This document shows positions 28,598 through 40,361 of a stretch of DNA of 64,000 bases, in pieces. The position numbers and the translations under genes are program-made. Each line of letters starts with the position of its first letter. Positions within the stretch are counted from its first letter, which is position 1. This DNA is from Rhizobium sp. Leaf453 (GTDB lineage: Bacteria > Pseudomonadota > Alphaproteobacteria > Rhizobiales > Rhizobiaceae), in assembly GCF_001425605.1 (NCBI RefSeq), contig NZ_LMRG01000027.1, positions 132,001-196,000 of the forward strand. Reading direction: 5' to 3'. The notes beneath the pieces are model-generated. The model was given only the letters and a program-made list of their open reading frames with translations. It was not told the origin of the DNA and searched no databases.

Positions 28598-28687
28598 TGC
28601 ACGATTCGTATGTCGGACGAACCGATGCCCTAAATGTAGTCCTCAATGCCTTAACGTTTCAAGACATCAGAAATAAATGACGGTTAA

Positions 28688-29311
28688 TCACTGTTTAAGT
28701 TTCTGGCGCAAAGCCGTCGAGCTGAGCGGCGAACGGGGGCCGTGGATAAACGTCCAGGCCGGGGCATTGCGGAAGGCGAGCGCTGCGGCGCGGTCTTCAT
28801 CGATACGCGCATAATCGAATGTTTTCGCCATTTTCGACGAGAGATAGGCGAGCGTATCGCCGGGACGATCGATGACGGCGATGGGAAATGTACGCGCGAT
28901 CTTCTGCCAGTCCTGCCACTGATGGAAGTTCTTCAGGTTGTCGGCGCCCATGATCCAGACGAAGCGGATATCGCGGTTGCGCTCGCGGATTTTCTCCAGC
29001 GTGCGGGCCGTGTAGCTCTGGCCGAGCGACTGTTCGAATGCCGTCACCTTGATGCGGGGGTCCTCGGCGATGGCCTCGCTGAGCGCAATGCGTTCGGCAA
29101 GGGGGGCAAGCTGGCGGCGGCTTTTCAGGGGATTACCGGGTGTGACCATCCACCAAAGCTGGTCGAGGCCCAGCCTGCGCAAGGCGATATCGGCGACCAG
29201 CACGTGGCCGTCATGCGGCGGGTTGAACGACCCGCCGAACAGGCCAACCGTCATGCCGCTCTCGACATGCGGCATCTTCAGATAGAAGGGATCGACGTCG
29301 CCCGGATGCAC
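28688..29311 (-). CDS. nadD: Nicotinate-nucleotide adenylyltransferase NadD
   Basis: 207 residues from GTG 29311, one base after the proA stop. GLFGGSFNPPHDGH is the nucleotidyltransferase HxGH signature and SPLSSTALRQ is the C-terminal ISSTxxR-like motif. It adenylates nicotinate mononucleotide in NAD synthesis. In-frame ATG codons 12 and 19 residues later are alternative starts, but the family often begins upstream of them. It is translationally coupled to proA. Confidence 0.93.
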   Translation of the reverse strand: MHPGDVDPFYLKMPHVESGMTVGLFGGSFNPPHDGHVLVADIALRRLGLDQLWWMVTPGNPLKSRRQLAPLAERIALSEAIAEDPRIKVTAFEQSLGQSYTARTLEKIRERNRDIRFVWIMGADNLKNFHQWQDWQKIARTFPIAVIDRPGDTLAYLSSKMAKTFDYARIDEDRAAALAFRNAPAWTFIHGPRSPLSSTALRQKLKQ

Positions 29312-29312
29312 C

Positions 29313-30593
29313 TTATGGCCGGACCTGACCGGTGCCGCGCACCCTGTATTTGAAGGAGGTCAATTGTTCGACGCCGACGGGGCCACGCGCATGCATCTTG
29401 CCCGTTGCGATGCCGATCTCGCCGCCCATGCCGAACTCGCCACCATCGGCGAACTGGGTCGAGGCATTGTGCAGCAGAATGGCCGAATCGACTTCACTGA
29501 AGAAGCGCTCGACCACAGCGGGGTCTTCGGCAATGACGGCTTCCGTGTGCGACGAGGACCATGTGGCGATGTGATCGATCGCACCCTCGACTCCATCGAC
29601 CAGAGTCACAGAAATGATCGCGTCGAGATATTCCGTCGCCCAGTCTTCCTCCGTTGCGGCAATCAGGCCGGGAACGATGGCGCGGATATCCTCGCTGGCG
29701 CGGACTTCGCAGCCGGCATCACGCAGGACGGCAACCAGCGGTGCCACAAATTTGTCAGCAGCAGCGCGGTCGATCAGCAGGGTCTCGGCCGAACCACAGA
29801 CGCCGGTGCGGCGCATCTTGGCGTTGACAACCACCTTTTTAGCCATGTCGAGATCGGCCGACGCATCGACATAGACGTGGCAGAGGCCTTCGAGATGGGC
29901 GAAGACGGGCACGCGGGCCTCGTTCTGGACGCGAGCAACGAGGCTCTTGCCGCCGCGCGGCACGATGACGTCGATCGATCCCCCCAGGCCGGTCAGCATG
30001 GCGCCGACGGCAGAGCGATCGGCGACGGGCACCATCTGGATCGCATGCTCTGGAAGCCCGGCATCCTTCAATCCCTGCACCAGGCAGGCATGGATAGCCT
30101 GAGATGAATGCAGGCTATCGGAGCCGCCGCGCAGGATGACGGCATTGCCGGCCTTGAGGCATAGCGCGCCGGCATCCGCCGTCACATTCGGGCGGCTTTC
30201 ATAGATAACGCCGATGACGCCAAGCGGCGTGCGGACGCGCTCGATATGCAGGCCGTTCGGGCGGTCCCATTCGGCGATGACGTGGCCGACGGGATCGGGC
30301 AGATCGGCAATGGCGCGGATGGCATTGGCCATATCCAGCACACGGGTTTCCGACAGGGTCAGGCGATCGAGAAAGGAGGCGGCGACACCGGTTTCGCGGG
30401 CATTTTCCAGATCGAGCGCATTGGCGGCGAGGATGTCGTCCTTGCGAGCGACGATCGCGGCGGCCATGCTGACGAGGGCGGCGTGCTTGCGCTCGGCCGA
30501 TGCTGTGGCAAGCGGTCGGCTGGCGGCGCGGGCCTGACGGCCGATCACGGCCATGATCTCCTGGATCTCTTTCTTTCTCACGTCGTCAAGCAT
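29313..30593 (-). CDS. proA: Gamma-glutamyl phosphate reductase ProA
   Basis: 426 residues. [35 protein letters not shown] (NADPH region) and the catalytic cysteine in [13 protein letters not shown] are intact. It reduces gamma-glutamyl phosphate to the semialdehyde in proline synthesis. The start overlaps the proB stop by 8 bases, and nadD follows directly. These lie in one unit with obgE and proB. Confidence 0.96.
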   Translation of the reverse strand: MLDDVRKKEIQEIMAVIGRQARAASRPLATASAERKHAALVSMAAAIVARKDDILAANALDLENARETGVAASFLDRLTLSETRVLDMANAIRAIADLPDPVGHVIAEWDRPNGLHIERVRTPLGVIGVIYESRPNVTADAGALCLKAGNAVILRGGSDSLHSSQAIHACLVQGLKDAGLPEHAIQMVPVADRSAVGAMLTGLGGSIDVIVPRGGKSLVARVQNEARVPVFAHLEGLCHVYVDASADLDMAKKVVVNAKMRRTGVCGSAETLLIDRAAADKFVAPLVAVLRDAGCEVRASEDIRAIVPGLIAATEEDWATEYLDAIISVTLVDGVEGAIDHIATWSSSHTEAVIAEDPAVVERFFSEVDSAILLHNASTQFADGGEFGMGGEIGIATGKMHARGPVGVEQLTSFKYRVRGTGQVRP

Positions 30594-31755
30594 GCGCGTC
30601 GCTCCTCACCGCATCCGTCTCCCGCCTGGGCAGCGACGTCATCACCATGTCGTCGCGATGGACCATGGCGGCGCGCCCGGCATAACCGAGAATGACGGCA
30701 ATTTCCGCCGATTTCTTTCCGGCGATCTGCCGGGCCTCATCGGCATCGTAACCGGCGAGCCCGCGGGCGATCTCGCGGCCCTCGGCGCCGATGATGGCAA
30801 TCGTGTCGCCGCGGCTGAACGAGCCGGTGACCTCTCGCACCCCGGCGGGCAGCAGGCTTTTTCCGGAACGAAGTGCATTCTCAGCGCCCGCGTCGATGGC
30901 AAGGCTGCCGGCCGGCAGCAATTGTCCGGCAATCCAGGTTTTGCGTGCTGTGACCGGCGAGCCGGACGGGGCAAACCAGGAGGATCGTGCACCTTCGCCA
31001 ATGGCGGAAAGCGGATGATCGACCTTTCCGGATGCAATGATCATGGCGCAGCCGGAACCGGTGGCGATCTTGCCGGCATCGATCTTGGTGCGCATTCCGC
31101 CGCGCGACAGTTCGGACGCGGCGCCACCGGCCATCGCCTCGATCTGCGGCGTGATTTCCAGGATGGTTTCGAGGAAGCGCGCATCGGGATCGAGATGTGG
31201 CGGTGCCGTGTAGAGCCCGTCGATATCCGACAAAAGCACCAGCAGGTCTGCGCCTGTCATGGTGGCGACGCGGGCGGCCAGCCGGTCATTGTCGCCATAG
31301 CGGATTTCACTGGTGGCAACGGTATCGTTCTCGTTGATGATCGGCACCGCACCCATCTTCAAGAGCTGGTTGATCGTCGCACGAGCATTGAGATAGCGGC
31401 GGCGCTCTTCGGTATCGCCGAGCGTCAGCAGAATCTGGCCTGCGACGATCTCGTCGGTGGACAGGCTTTCCGACCAGGCGCGGGCCAGTGCGATCTGGCC
31501 GACGGCCGCAGCCGCCTGGCTTTCCTCGAGCTTCAGGGCTCCCGACGGAAGGTCGAGCACGGACCGGCCGAGTGCGATGGCGCCGGAGGAAACGACGAGA
31601 ACGTCCACACCCTTTGCCCGCAAGGCGGCGATATCGGCGCACATGGCGTTCAGCCACTGCTTCTTCAGCCCGGTCTTGCGATCGACCAGAAGCGCCGAGC
31701 CGATCTTGATCACAATCCGGCGGTACTTTTCCAGCGGTTTGCGGGTCGCGGCCAT
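30586..31755 (-). CDS. proB: Glutamate 5-kinase ProB
   Basis: 389 residues starting [25 protein letters not shown]. The amino-acid-kinase domain ([37 protein letters not shown]) is followed by a C-terminal PUA domain ([21 protein letters not shown]). It catalyses the first, feedback-inhibited step of proline synthesis. ATG 31755 lies just inside the spacer after the obgE stop; the frame is open upstream but unconserved. Confidence 0.96.
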   Translation of the reverse strand: MAATRKPLEKYRRIVIKIGSALLVDRKTGLKKQWLNAMCADIAALRAKGVDVLVVSSGAIALGRSVLDLPSGALKLEESQAAAAVGQIALARAWSESLSTDEIVAGQILLTLGDTEERRRYLNARATINQLLKMGAVPIINENDTVATSEIRYGDNDRLAARVATMTGADLLVLLSDIDGLYTAPPHLDPDARFLETILEITPQIEAMAGGAASELSRGGMRTKIDAGKIATGSGCAMIIASGKVDHPLSAIGEGARSSWFAPSGSPVTARKTWIAGQLLPAGSLAIDAGAENALRSGKSLLPAGVREVTGSFSRGDTIAIIGAEGREIARGLAGYDADEARQIAGKKSAEIAVILGYAGRAAMVHRDDMVMTSLPRRETDAVRSDAHA

Positions 31756-31756
31756 G

Positions 31757-33717
<1,961 letters not shown>

Positions 33718-33755
33718 CGTTTTCTGAGATCGGTGCGGATTCGTCTGCGCCGATC

Positions 33756-35768
33756 TCATACAAAGAAGAAGTCGTCGGAAACCAGCGCGCCGATCTTGAC
33801 GTTGTCGATGGTGATCGAGCCGGCAAGGCCGAAATCGATGACGACATCCGACCCGACCTGCCTGGCCGCCGCCTTCAGTTCCGCGAACGTGTCGATCTTG
33901 GCATTGTTGATCTCGATGAGATCGGCAACGCCCTTGCCGGCCTTGAAATCCCTGATTTCGTCCGAGCCGAATGTTCCGGCGAAAATGAAGCGGTCATTGT
34001 CCAGGCCGCCCGTCAGAACATCGTTGCCACTCTCACCAACGAGGACATCGGCGCCCTTGCCGCCATCCAGCGTATCGGAGCCTGATCCACCATAGAGCGT
34101 GTCGGTGCCATCAAGGCCATAGACCTTGTCATTGCCGGCGCCGGCTTTCAGCGTATTGCCGTATTTGCCGAGATTGTTGTCGCCGGTGATGGTATCGGCA
34201 TGGGATGAGCCGATGACGCTGTTGATGCCTTTGACAACATCCGTGCCATCGGCGCCGGTCGCCTTTTCCTTCAGCAGATTAATGACAACCGAGCCCTTGG
34301 CATGGGCGTAGGTCGCCGTGTCGTTGCCGTATGAGCCGTAGATGACGTCGTTCCCCAGTCCGCCCTCAATGAAGTCGTCGCCGCCACGACCGTAGATTTC
34401 ATCATTGCCGGCCCCGCCGATCAACGTGTCGTCGCCGCCTTTTTCCGAAATATAGTCGTCATCGCCGAGCAACATGTCATTGCCGTCGCCGCCGTCGAGA
34501 TAATCGTTGCCGTCAAGCTTTCTGCTGCCGACCGCTAGCCCGCCGCGAAGCGTATCGTTGCCCTTGCCGCCCAAAATCTTGTCGTCGCCGAAGCCGCCGG
34601 CGATCTTGTCATCGCTGTCGCCACCCTCGATGTAATCTTTGCCGCCACCGGGAAATCCGACGCCGTCATCGCCGGTTATGTCGTCATTGCCGGTGCCGCC
34701 CAGCAGAAAATCGTCGCCAAGTCCGCCGACAATCCTGTCATTGCCACTGCCGCCTTCGATACTATCATTGCCAAGCCCACCAAAAAGGATATCGCCGCCT
34801 GCCAGACCGTAGATGCGGTCCGCGCCCGCTCCGCCGGAAATCACGTCGGCGCCAAGGTTGGTGCCGTACAGCCTGTCATTGCCGCTACCGGAACTGATCT
34901 GCAGGGTTTCGATATTGCTGACGGTCAGGCCAAGTTCGGCAAAGCGGACGGAGCCGTCGTTGCGGGCGGTGGTGGTGATGTCGATCTTCAGGAGGGAGAA
35001 AGTGATCGCTGCCGAATCGATGCCGCTGCCGCCATCCACGACCGAGCCTGTCAGAAAGCTGGTATCGACGAAATCGAACGTCAGCGTGTCCTGGTCCGCC
35101 CCGCCATAAAGCTGGTCGCCGGCCGCACCGAAGAGCGCATCATTGCCGGCGTCGCCATAAAGCTTGTCACGATAGGTGTCGCCCTTGGCGAACTGCATGG
35201 CATAGTCCGATTCCGTGGTGACATCCTTCGGGTTCTTCCAACCCTGCGTACGGTTGTCGATCAGGCGATAGGCGACCAGAAGGTCGCTGCCGCCACCGCC
35301 CCGGATCGTATCCGCGCCGACGCCACCATACAGTTTATCGGATCCCGATCCTGCCTCGATCTTGTCGTCGCCCTCGAACCCGAAGACGAGGTTCGCGCCT
35401 GAGCCGGCATCGATGTCATCGTCGCCAACGCCGGCATCGATGAAATCATTGCCACCGTCTCCCGAAATGGAGTCTTCACCCTGATTGCCAAAGATGCGGT
35501 CGTTGTCATCCCCGCCGCGGATAAGGTCTCCGGCAGCGCCACCATAGAGAAGATCGTTGCCCTCATCGCCGAAGATCTGCACCCTTTTGGACGTATGGCC
35601 ATATTCCGCCCCGCCATAAATCTTGTCGTCGCCGGCGCCGCCATCAAGGATATCGAGGCCGCCGCGCCCGGTGATGATGTCATTGCCGTCGAAACCATTG
35701 ATCCGGTCGTCGGTATCCGCCTTGTCGGGCTCAAGGTTGTCAGGATTGTCCGTACCATTGATGATCAC
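33756..35768 (-). CDS. RTX-type calcium-binding repeat protein (probable type I secretion substrate)
   Basis: 670 residues from GTG 35768, which has an excellent GGGAGG ribosome binding site. Most of the protein is glycine-rich nonapeptide repeats (GGxGxDxLx; for example GGAGDDKIYGG, GGSGSDTLDGG), which bind calcium outside the cell. There is no Sec signal peptide. The last residues, DDFFFV after KIGALVS, are a typical RTX C-terminal secretion signal. No hlyB/hlyD/tolC-type transporter is nearby. A second RTX gene lies at 48107. Confidence 0.88.
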   Translation of the reverse strand: MIINGTDNPDNLEPDKADTDDRINGFDGNDIITGRGGLDILDGGAGDDKIYGGAEYGHTSKRVQIFGDEGNDLLYGGAAGDLIRGGDDNDRIFGNQGEDSISGDGGNDFIDAGVGDDDIDAGSGANLVFGFEGDDKIEAGSGSDKLYGGVGADTIRGGGGSDLLVAYRLIDNRTQGWKNPKDVTTESDYAMQFAKGDTYRDKLYGDAGNDALFGAAGDQLYGGADQDTLTFDFVDTSFLTGSVVDGGSGIDSAAITFSLLKIDITTTARNDGSVRFAELGLTVSNIETLQISSGSGNDRLYGTNLGADVISGGAGADRIYGLAGGDILFGGLGNDSIEGGSGNDRIVGGLGDDFLLGGTGNDDITGDDGVGFPGGGKDYIEGGDSDDKIAGGFGDDKILGGKGNDTLRGGLAVGSRKLDGNDYLDGGDGNDMLLGDDDYISEKGGDDTLIGGAGNDEIYGRGGDDFIEGGLGNDVIYGSYGNDTATYAHAKGSVVINLLKEKATGADGTDVVKGINSVIGSSHADTITGDNNLGKYGNTLKAGAGNDKVYGLDGTDTLYGGSGSDTLDGGKGADVLVGESGNDVLTGGLDNDRFIFAGTFGSDEIRDFKAGKGVADLIEINNAKIDTFAELKAAARQVGSDVVIDFGLAGSITIDNVKIGALVSDDFFFV

Positions 35769-35973
35769 GAGCGCCTCCCTGTAAAAATGGCCTGTCAAAA
35801 TGGATTGTCAGTATTTCGCCGGCGATGCCGGGTTTCGTTTGAAAATTGCTTTGTCGCATCGGGTTCCGCTGCCCCGACCACGGCATCTATCAATACCGGC
35901 GCGGTGACGATTTTCACCCTTCCAAACAGAGGGTGTGTGCGCCGGACCAAAAAGTCATTGTCTTGAAATGAAA

Positions 35974-35998
35974 AGGCCCGCGGTCATACCGCGGGCCT
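35974..35998 (-). terminator. Terminator of the GNAT gene pair
   Basis: AGGCCCGCGG pairs with CCGCGGGCCT around TCATA. On the minus strand it is followed by TTTTC, 9 bases past the stop of the 36007 gene. Confidence 0.75.
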
Positions 35999-36006
35999 CG
36001 ATCCTG

Positions 36007-36588
36007 TCATGCCTTGCGCAGCATCGGTTCCGTGATCCGGGTTTCGATATGGCTGACCATCCCGTTGCGTGCCAGCGCATAGATCTGGGCGCAGCCGGTG
36101 ATCTCGAAACCGAGCTTCTTCTGCAGCTTCAGCGAGCCTGCATTGTCGGCGAAGACGCCGGAATGCAGGGTGGTGCCGGGCATGCGCCGGAAGAAGCGCT
36201 CGATGGCCGCATGGACCGCTTCGCTGGCATAGCCCCGGTTCCAGTAGAACCGGTTCAGCCAGTAGCCGATATCCCATTGGCCATGACGAAGCTCGATGCC
36301 GATGCAGCCGATATGGACATCGTCGCCGGTGGTGATCGCCAGTGTCCAGCCGGCAAACAGGCCGGAACCCTGCTTGATCAGCCAATCGAGCGCATCGGCC
36401 CGGTGATAGGGAACCGGGACCCGCGCCAGCATGCGCGAGACCTGGTAATCGCTGAGCGACTGCGCCACCGCATCCGCATCGGACAGCCGGTGCGGACGCA
36501 GGACGAGACGTGCGGTTTCGATCGTCGGGCAGGGGCCGGGATCGGGACGGGCAGCGGCCTTGGGCCGTTCGCGGAGGTGAGCGGTCAT
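36007..36588 (-). CDS. GNAT-family N-acetyltransferase (RimJ/RimL type)
   Basis: 193 residues. TARLVLRPHRLSDADAVAQSL is the RimJ/RimL opening and WDIGYWLNRFYWNRGYASEAVHA is the acetyl-CoA pyrophosphate loop (R-G-Y-A-S-E in place of Q/RxxGxG/A). NAGSLKLQKKLGFEITG closes the fold. Its ATG overlaps the stop of the other GNAT gene (ATGA), so the two are coupled. Targets are probably protein N-termini or small amines; unknown. Confidence 0.85.
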   Translation of the reverse strand: MTAHLRERPKAAARPDPGPCPTIETARLVLRPHRLSDADAVAQSLSDYQVSRMLARVPVPYHRADALDWLIKQGSGLFAGWTLAITTGDDVHIGCIGIELRHGQWDIGYWLNRFYWNRGYASEAVHAAIERFFRRMPGTTLHSGVFADNAGSLKLQKKLGFEITGCAQIYALARNGMVSHIETRITEPMLRKA

Positions 36589-37232
36589 CTCATGCCTCCC
36601 CAGCTGCGCAACGAGATCCAGGTCTTGCGGTCGAGCCGATACCATTCGACCGACATCATGCCGCCAAGTGCCAGGCTGTCGACCATGCCGGAACCCTGGA
36701 ACTGGTAGCCGCACTTCTGGATGACCCGCCGCGAGGCGACGTTCATGACCCGGCAGCGCGCATCGATCTGGTCGATGTCGCGGGTCCGGAAAGCCATGTC
36801 GGTCAGCGCCTGTGCGGCTTCCGTCGCGTAACCCTTGTTCCAGTGCGGTTCGCCCAGCCAGTAGCCGAGCTCCGCCGTCCTGCCATCGGGATGCGGCTCG
36901 ATACCGCAGCAACCGAGAAATGCGCCATTATCCGCTTTGGTAATCGCATAGACGCACTTGCCAATCGCGCCCGTTTTCGTACGGCGTACGAAGTCCGCGG
37001 CGTCGGCCACCGTGTAGGGGTGCGGCATGCGCGAAACCATGGTGGCGATATTGGCGTTGTTGGCAAGATGGGCAAGGGCGTCGATATCGTCTTCATGGGG
37101 CGCGCGCAAAACGAGCCGGGGCGATAACAATATCGGGCAATCGGTCCTTGACCGTTCAGGCCTTGGCCTGGAATCAGGCGCCGGCGCCTGCGAAGACCGG
37201 GATTGGTCTTCCCTCAACAATTCGGTTTGCAT
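36585..37232 (-). CDS. GNAT-family N-acetyltransferase (RimJ/RimL type)
   Basis: 215 residues from ATG 37232, preceded by GGAGG. It is a paralogue of the following gene: LLSPRLVLRAPHEDDIDALAHL, AELGYWLGEPHWNKGYATEAAQALTDMAF, and NVASRRVIQKCGYQFQG. The first 30 residues are a charged, Ser/Pro-rich extension. The two genes look like a tandem duplication, moderately diverged. Confidence 0.85.
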   Translation of the reverse strand: MQTELLREDQSRSSQAPAPDSRPRPERSRTDCPILLSPRLVLRAPHEDDIDALAHLANNANIATMVSRMPHPYTVADAADFVRRTKTGAIGKCVYAITKADNGAFLGCCGIEPHPDGRTAELGYWLGEPHWNKGYATEAAQALTDMAFRTRDIDQIDARCRVMNVASRRVIQKCGYQFQGSGMVDSLALGGMMSVEWYRLDRKTWISLRSWGGMR

Positions 37233-37253
37233 CTCAAGTCCTCCAAAGACACG

Positions 37254-37290
37254 AAAAAGGGGAGTTGGGTATTGCCCCATCTCCCCTTTT
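37254..37290. terminator. Terminator after rpmA (reads both ways)
   Basis: AAAAAGGGGAG and CTCCCCTTTT flank a smaller inner stem (TTGGG/CCCCA). T-tracts exist on both strands, so it can end rplU-rpmA on the minus strand. Confidence 0.7.
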
Positions 37291-37360
37291 GATCTTTGGC
37301 GAAAACCAGATGCGGTCAGCCGGGTCGATGAGACGCCGGCTGTTTTAGAGCGCTACCGGC

Positions 37361-37630
37361 TTATTCCGCTGCTTCGGCTTTCGGCATTACAGACACGTAC
37401 ACGCGGCCATTGGCCTTCGTACGGTAGTCAACATTGCCGGCCGTAAGTGCAAAAATGGTGTGGTCCTTGCCGAGGCCGACATTGGCGCCCGGATGCCACT
37501 GCGTACCGCGCTGACGCACGATAATGTTGCCTGCGACGACGACTTCGCCGCCGAACTTCTTCACGCCGAGGCGCTTGGAGTTGGAATCGCGACCGTTACG
37601 CGAGGAACCGCCAGCTTTTTTGTGTGCCAT
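37361..37630 (-). CDS. rpmA: 50S ribosomal protein L27
   Basis: 89 residues: [20 protein letters not shown] and [29 protein letters not shown] are the invariant L27 regions. Its flexible N-terminus reaches the peptidyl-transferase centre. It follows rplU by 34 bases, the universal rplU-rpmA arrangement. Confidence 0.98.
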   Translation of the reverse strand: MAHKKAGGSSRNGRDSNSKRLGVKKFGGEVVVAGNIIVRQRGTQWHPGANVGLGKDHTIFALTAGNVDYRTKANGRVYVSVMPKAEAAE

Positions 37631-37664
37631 GGGTGTTCTCCTTTAAACCTTCAGATCCGTTGTC

Positions 37665-38039
37665 TCAGTTTGCGGCTTCAGCGGCAGCGTCGTCGGACTT
37701 CTTGGAAGCCTTCTTCGCCTTGCCTGCAGCAGCAGCGATGTCCAGAATACGGACAGTCGTCTGATGCTGGCGATGACCGCGGGTGCGCTTCGAGTTCTGG
37801 CGGCGACGCTTCTTGAAGGCGATGACCTTCTTGGCGCGGCCCTGTTCCACAACTTCGGCGCTGACAACGGCACCTTCGACAAACGGAGCACCGATGGTTG
37901 CGTCGGCGCCGACGCCGACCATCAGGATCTCGGTGAATTCGATCTTGTCGCCTGCAACGCCGTCGAGCTTTTCGATCGTGACGACATCGTTGGCGGCCAC
38001 GCGGTACTGCTTACCGCCGGTCTTGATGACTGCGAACAT
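37665..38039 (-). CDS. rplU: 50S ribosomal protein L21
   Basis: 124 residues: [20 protein letters not shown] and [25 protein letters not shown] basic RNA-binding segment, with an Ala/Lys-rich C-terminal tail ([18 protein letters not shown]) typical of alphaproteobacteria. It binds 23S rRNA near L20. It heads the rplU-rpmA pair; the promoter must lie within 38040-38331, where no strong match was picked out by eye. Confidence 0.98.
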   Translation of the reverse strand: MFAVIKTGGKQYRVAANDVVTIEKLDGVAGDKIEFTEILMVGVGADATIGAPFVEGAVVSAEVVEQGRAKKVIAFKKRRRQNSKRTRGHRQHQTTVRILDIAAAAGKAKKASKKSDDAAAEAAN

Positions 38040-38331
38040 TTTTTATCCTTTCATGTTCGTTCCGGCTCTTTACCGAAAGGGCAAGGCCGTCTTTTTGGTC
38101 AGTCGGGATGACAAGGTCTTTCGGCCTTGCCGGTGAACGGGCACAATAGAAACCCGGCGCGGTGAGGACATGCCACACCACTTCGATTGCGCGAATTACT
38201 GGAAGGTACGAAAACTGTCAAGGCGAAACACACGGACGTTCTTGATTTTCCTTGCAATGCCCTCTTGTCATCGCCGACAACTGTCGCTATGAACCGCGTC
38301 GCGCTGAACAAGCGTCGACCAAGGATGACCC

Positions 38332-38421
38332 GGAGAGGTGGCTGAGAGGTCGAAAGCACCGCACTCGAAATGCGGCATACGGGCAACCGTATCGTGGGTT
38401 CGAATCCCACCCTCTCCGCCA
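38332..38421 (+). tRNA. tRNA-Ser (anticodon CGA)
   Basis: A 7-bp acceptor GGAGAGG/CCTCTCC, anticodon loop CTCGAAA (CGA, reading UCG), a long variable arm (CATACGGGCAACCGTAT) as in serine tRNAs, T-arm GTGGG-TTCGAAT-CCCAC, and an encoded CCA end. It reads opposite to rplU, with no adjacent integrase. Confidence 0.97.
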
Positions 38422-38542
38422 TCACCCCCTTTGACTTTCAGTGCGTTTCTAAGGTTCCGGCTCCGCCATTCCGCGAATAGCGCCCTCGCTGAGCGCGCGA
38501 CAATCACCGTCAGTGCGAAACCGCGTTCTTATCTGCGGCGCC

Positions 38543-40150
38543 CTAATCCCGTTTCCTGACATCGTCGAACTTGAGGTCGAAGCGGGCCAGGTATTTTGTC
38601 AGGCGGTCGGCGTCGTTGCTGCTTTTCTTTTCCAGTCGTGAATGGGCGAACAGGGCGCGGCCGGCGGCGCTGATTGATGTGTTTTCGCAGCATGTATGGA
38701 GAACCGCGGCGAGTTGGACTGCGTCGAACCGGTCCAGATGAGCCGCGATTTCAGTGCCGAGAATATCTTCGAGTATGGTGTCACGCGTTTCCTCGCCGGC
38801 TGACGAGCGCCAGAAGTGGTTCAGTCGATTGACTTCGTCATCGACAACATCCGTCGTGATGCGCCCGTGCGGTGCCAGCGTCGCCATGCGGGTGACGCTG
38901 GCGGAGAGATCGCGGAAGTTGGCGTTCCATAGTCCCTGCGGGCCGGTTGCGAAGGCAAGGTAGCGCTCGCGGGCTTCCTTGTTGAAGGTGATGTTTTCGC
39001 CCTCGCGTTCCAGGTAGCGCCTGAGCTCGAAGTCGAGATTGGGTTCGATATCCTCCTTGCGGTCACGCAGCGGCGGCAGCTGGAAGGTCCAGAGATTGAG
39101 GCGCGCAAAAAGGTCCTCGCGGAACTTTCCCTTGCGGACGTCTTCACCGAGGTCGCGGTTGGTGCCGGCCAGCAGCTGAAAATCGGCGGAGGATTCCCGG
39201 TCGGCGCCGACGGGAAGGAATCGCTTCTCCTCAATCGCGCGCAGACACATGGCCTGTTCGTCGAGACCGAGTTCGCCGATCTCGTCCAGGAACAGCACGC
39301 CCTTGTCGGCGGATTTCAGCAGTCCGGACCGCTCGCTCGCCGCACCCGTAAAGGCGCCCTTCACATGGCCGAACAAGGTTGACATGGCCTGGTCGCCGCG
39401 CAGCGTGGCGCAATTGACCTCGACGAATGCGCCGCTGACCTTGCGCCGGCTTTTCTTGAGCTCGTAGATCCTGCGGGCGAGCTGGGATTTTCCCGCTCCC
39501 GTCGGGCCGGTCAGGAGAACTGGAGCCGCCGAGCGGATGACCACGCGCTCGATCTGGTCGATCATCCGGTTGAAGGCCGCATTGCGCGTCGAAATGCCAG
39601 ATTTCAGAAACGAGGTCGCGTCTTCGCGTTCGGAGGCGAAGCGCTTGGCGATCTCGTCATACCGGGAGAGGTCGAGATCGATGATCCTGTGCGTTCCGGC
39701 AAAATCCTGCTCGGGTTCGCGGTCGCGTGGCGGCGAGAGCTGCAGCAGCTGGCCGGGAATGATGCGCGCCTCGGTGAGAAGGAACCAGCAGATCTGGGCC
39801 ACATGGGTGCCGGTGGTGATGTTGACGAGATAGTCTTCCGTATCGGGATCGAAGGGATAGTTCCGGGAAAAATCCCGAAGGTTGGTGTAGACTTCGGAAA
39901 AATCCCACGGATCCCGGAAGTTTATGACATTGCTGCGAACGACGGTTGCCGGCGACACGGTTGCGATGTCGGCGGTGATCCGGTTGGCGAGCGCGGTTGA
40001 ATGGTTATCGTGGATCAGTTCCAGCCGGTCGATGAACAGGCCGGATTGCTGGCAAAGCCCGACATTGGGACGCCAGCGGCTCCAGCGATTGTCCCATTTG
40101 CCCATATCGAGGGTGGTTCCCAATATGCTGATGGCCACACGCCGCTTCAT
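38543..40150 (-). CDS. rtcR: RtcR, CARF-domain sigma-54 activator of RNA-repair genes
   Basis: 535 residues. Residues 1 to about 185 (MKRRVAISILGTTLDMGKW, LVNITTGTHVAQICWFLL) are the RtcR CARF-like sensor domain. The AAA+ domain follows, with Walker A GPTGAGKSQ, the sigma-54 contact loop GAFTGA and Walker B VLFLDEIGEL. A C-terminal DNA-binding segment ends the protein. RtcR of enterobacteria is switched on by damaged tRNA fragments and drives rtcBA from a sigma-54 promoter. Here it is divergent from the Ro60 gene, which has such a promoter. Confidence 0.95.
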   Translation of the reverse strand: MKRRVAISILGTTLDMGKWDNRWSRWRPNVGLCQQSGLFIDRLELIHDNHSTALANRITADIATVSPATVVRSNVINFRDPWDFSEVYTNLRDFSRNYPFDPDTEDYLVNITTGTHVAQICWFLLTEARIIPGQLLQLSPPRDREPEQDFAGTHRIIDLDLSRYDEIAKRFASEREDATSFLKSGISTRNAAFNRMIDQIERVVIRSAAPVLLTGPTGAGKSQLARRIYELKKSRRKVSGAFVEVNCATLRGDQAMSTLFGHVKGAFTGAASERSGLLKSADKGVLFLDEIGELGLDEQAMCLRAIEEKRFLPVGADRESSADFQLLAGTNRDLGEDVRKGKFREDLFARLNLWTFQLPPLRDRKEDIEPNLDFELRRYLEREGENITFNKEARERYLAFATGPQGLWNANFRDLSASVTRMATLAPHGRITTDVVDDEVNRLNHFWRSSAGEETRDTILEDILGTEIAAHLDRFDAVQLAAVLHTCCENTSISAAGRALFAHSRLEKKSSNDADRLTKYLARFDLKFDDVRKRD

Positions 40151-40165
40151 GTCTTATCCAAATTT

Positions 40166-40194
40166 ATAAATTACGATATCGGCGTATAATTTAT
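40166..40194. promoter_or_regulatory. Candidate RtcR upstream activating site
   Basis: ATAAATTA and TAATTTAT are perfect inverse 8-base arms 13 bases apart. The site is about 117 bases upstream of the sigma-54 promoter, an enhancer-like distance, and 16 bases upstream of the rtcR start, allowing autoregulation. The region is markedly AT-rich. Binding is inferred. Confidence 0.5.
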
Positions 40195-40310
40195 GAGAGA
40201 TCTTTGACTTTGGCAATTTTCTCAAACATTTCGCTATCGAAATCTTTTTCGTTATTAATAACAGCTAGATAGAAGAAATAATCATTCGGTTTTCGGTGGT
40301 TTCACCAAAC

Positions 40311-40326
40311 TGGCACGCGTCTTGAA
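40311..40326 (+). promoter_or_regulatory. Sigma-54 promoter of the Ro60-Y RNA-rtcB operon
   Basis: TGGCACG-CGTC-TTGAA fits the -24/-12 consensus TGGCACG-N4-TTGCA/T with one mismatch (A for C in the -12 element). The transcript would start near 40335-40338, so the gene start at 40362 is preferred over ATG 40338. Confidence 0.85.
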
Positions 40327-40361
40327 ATGTATCTGGCATGAACCAACCCAAAGGTGTTGTC

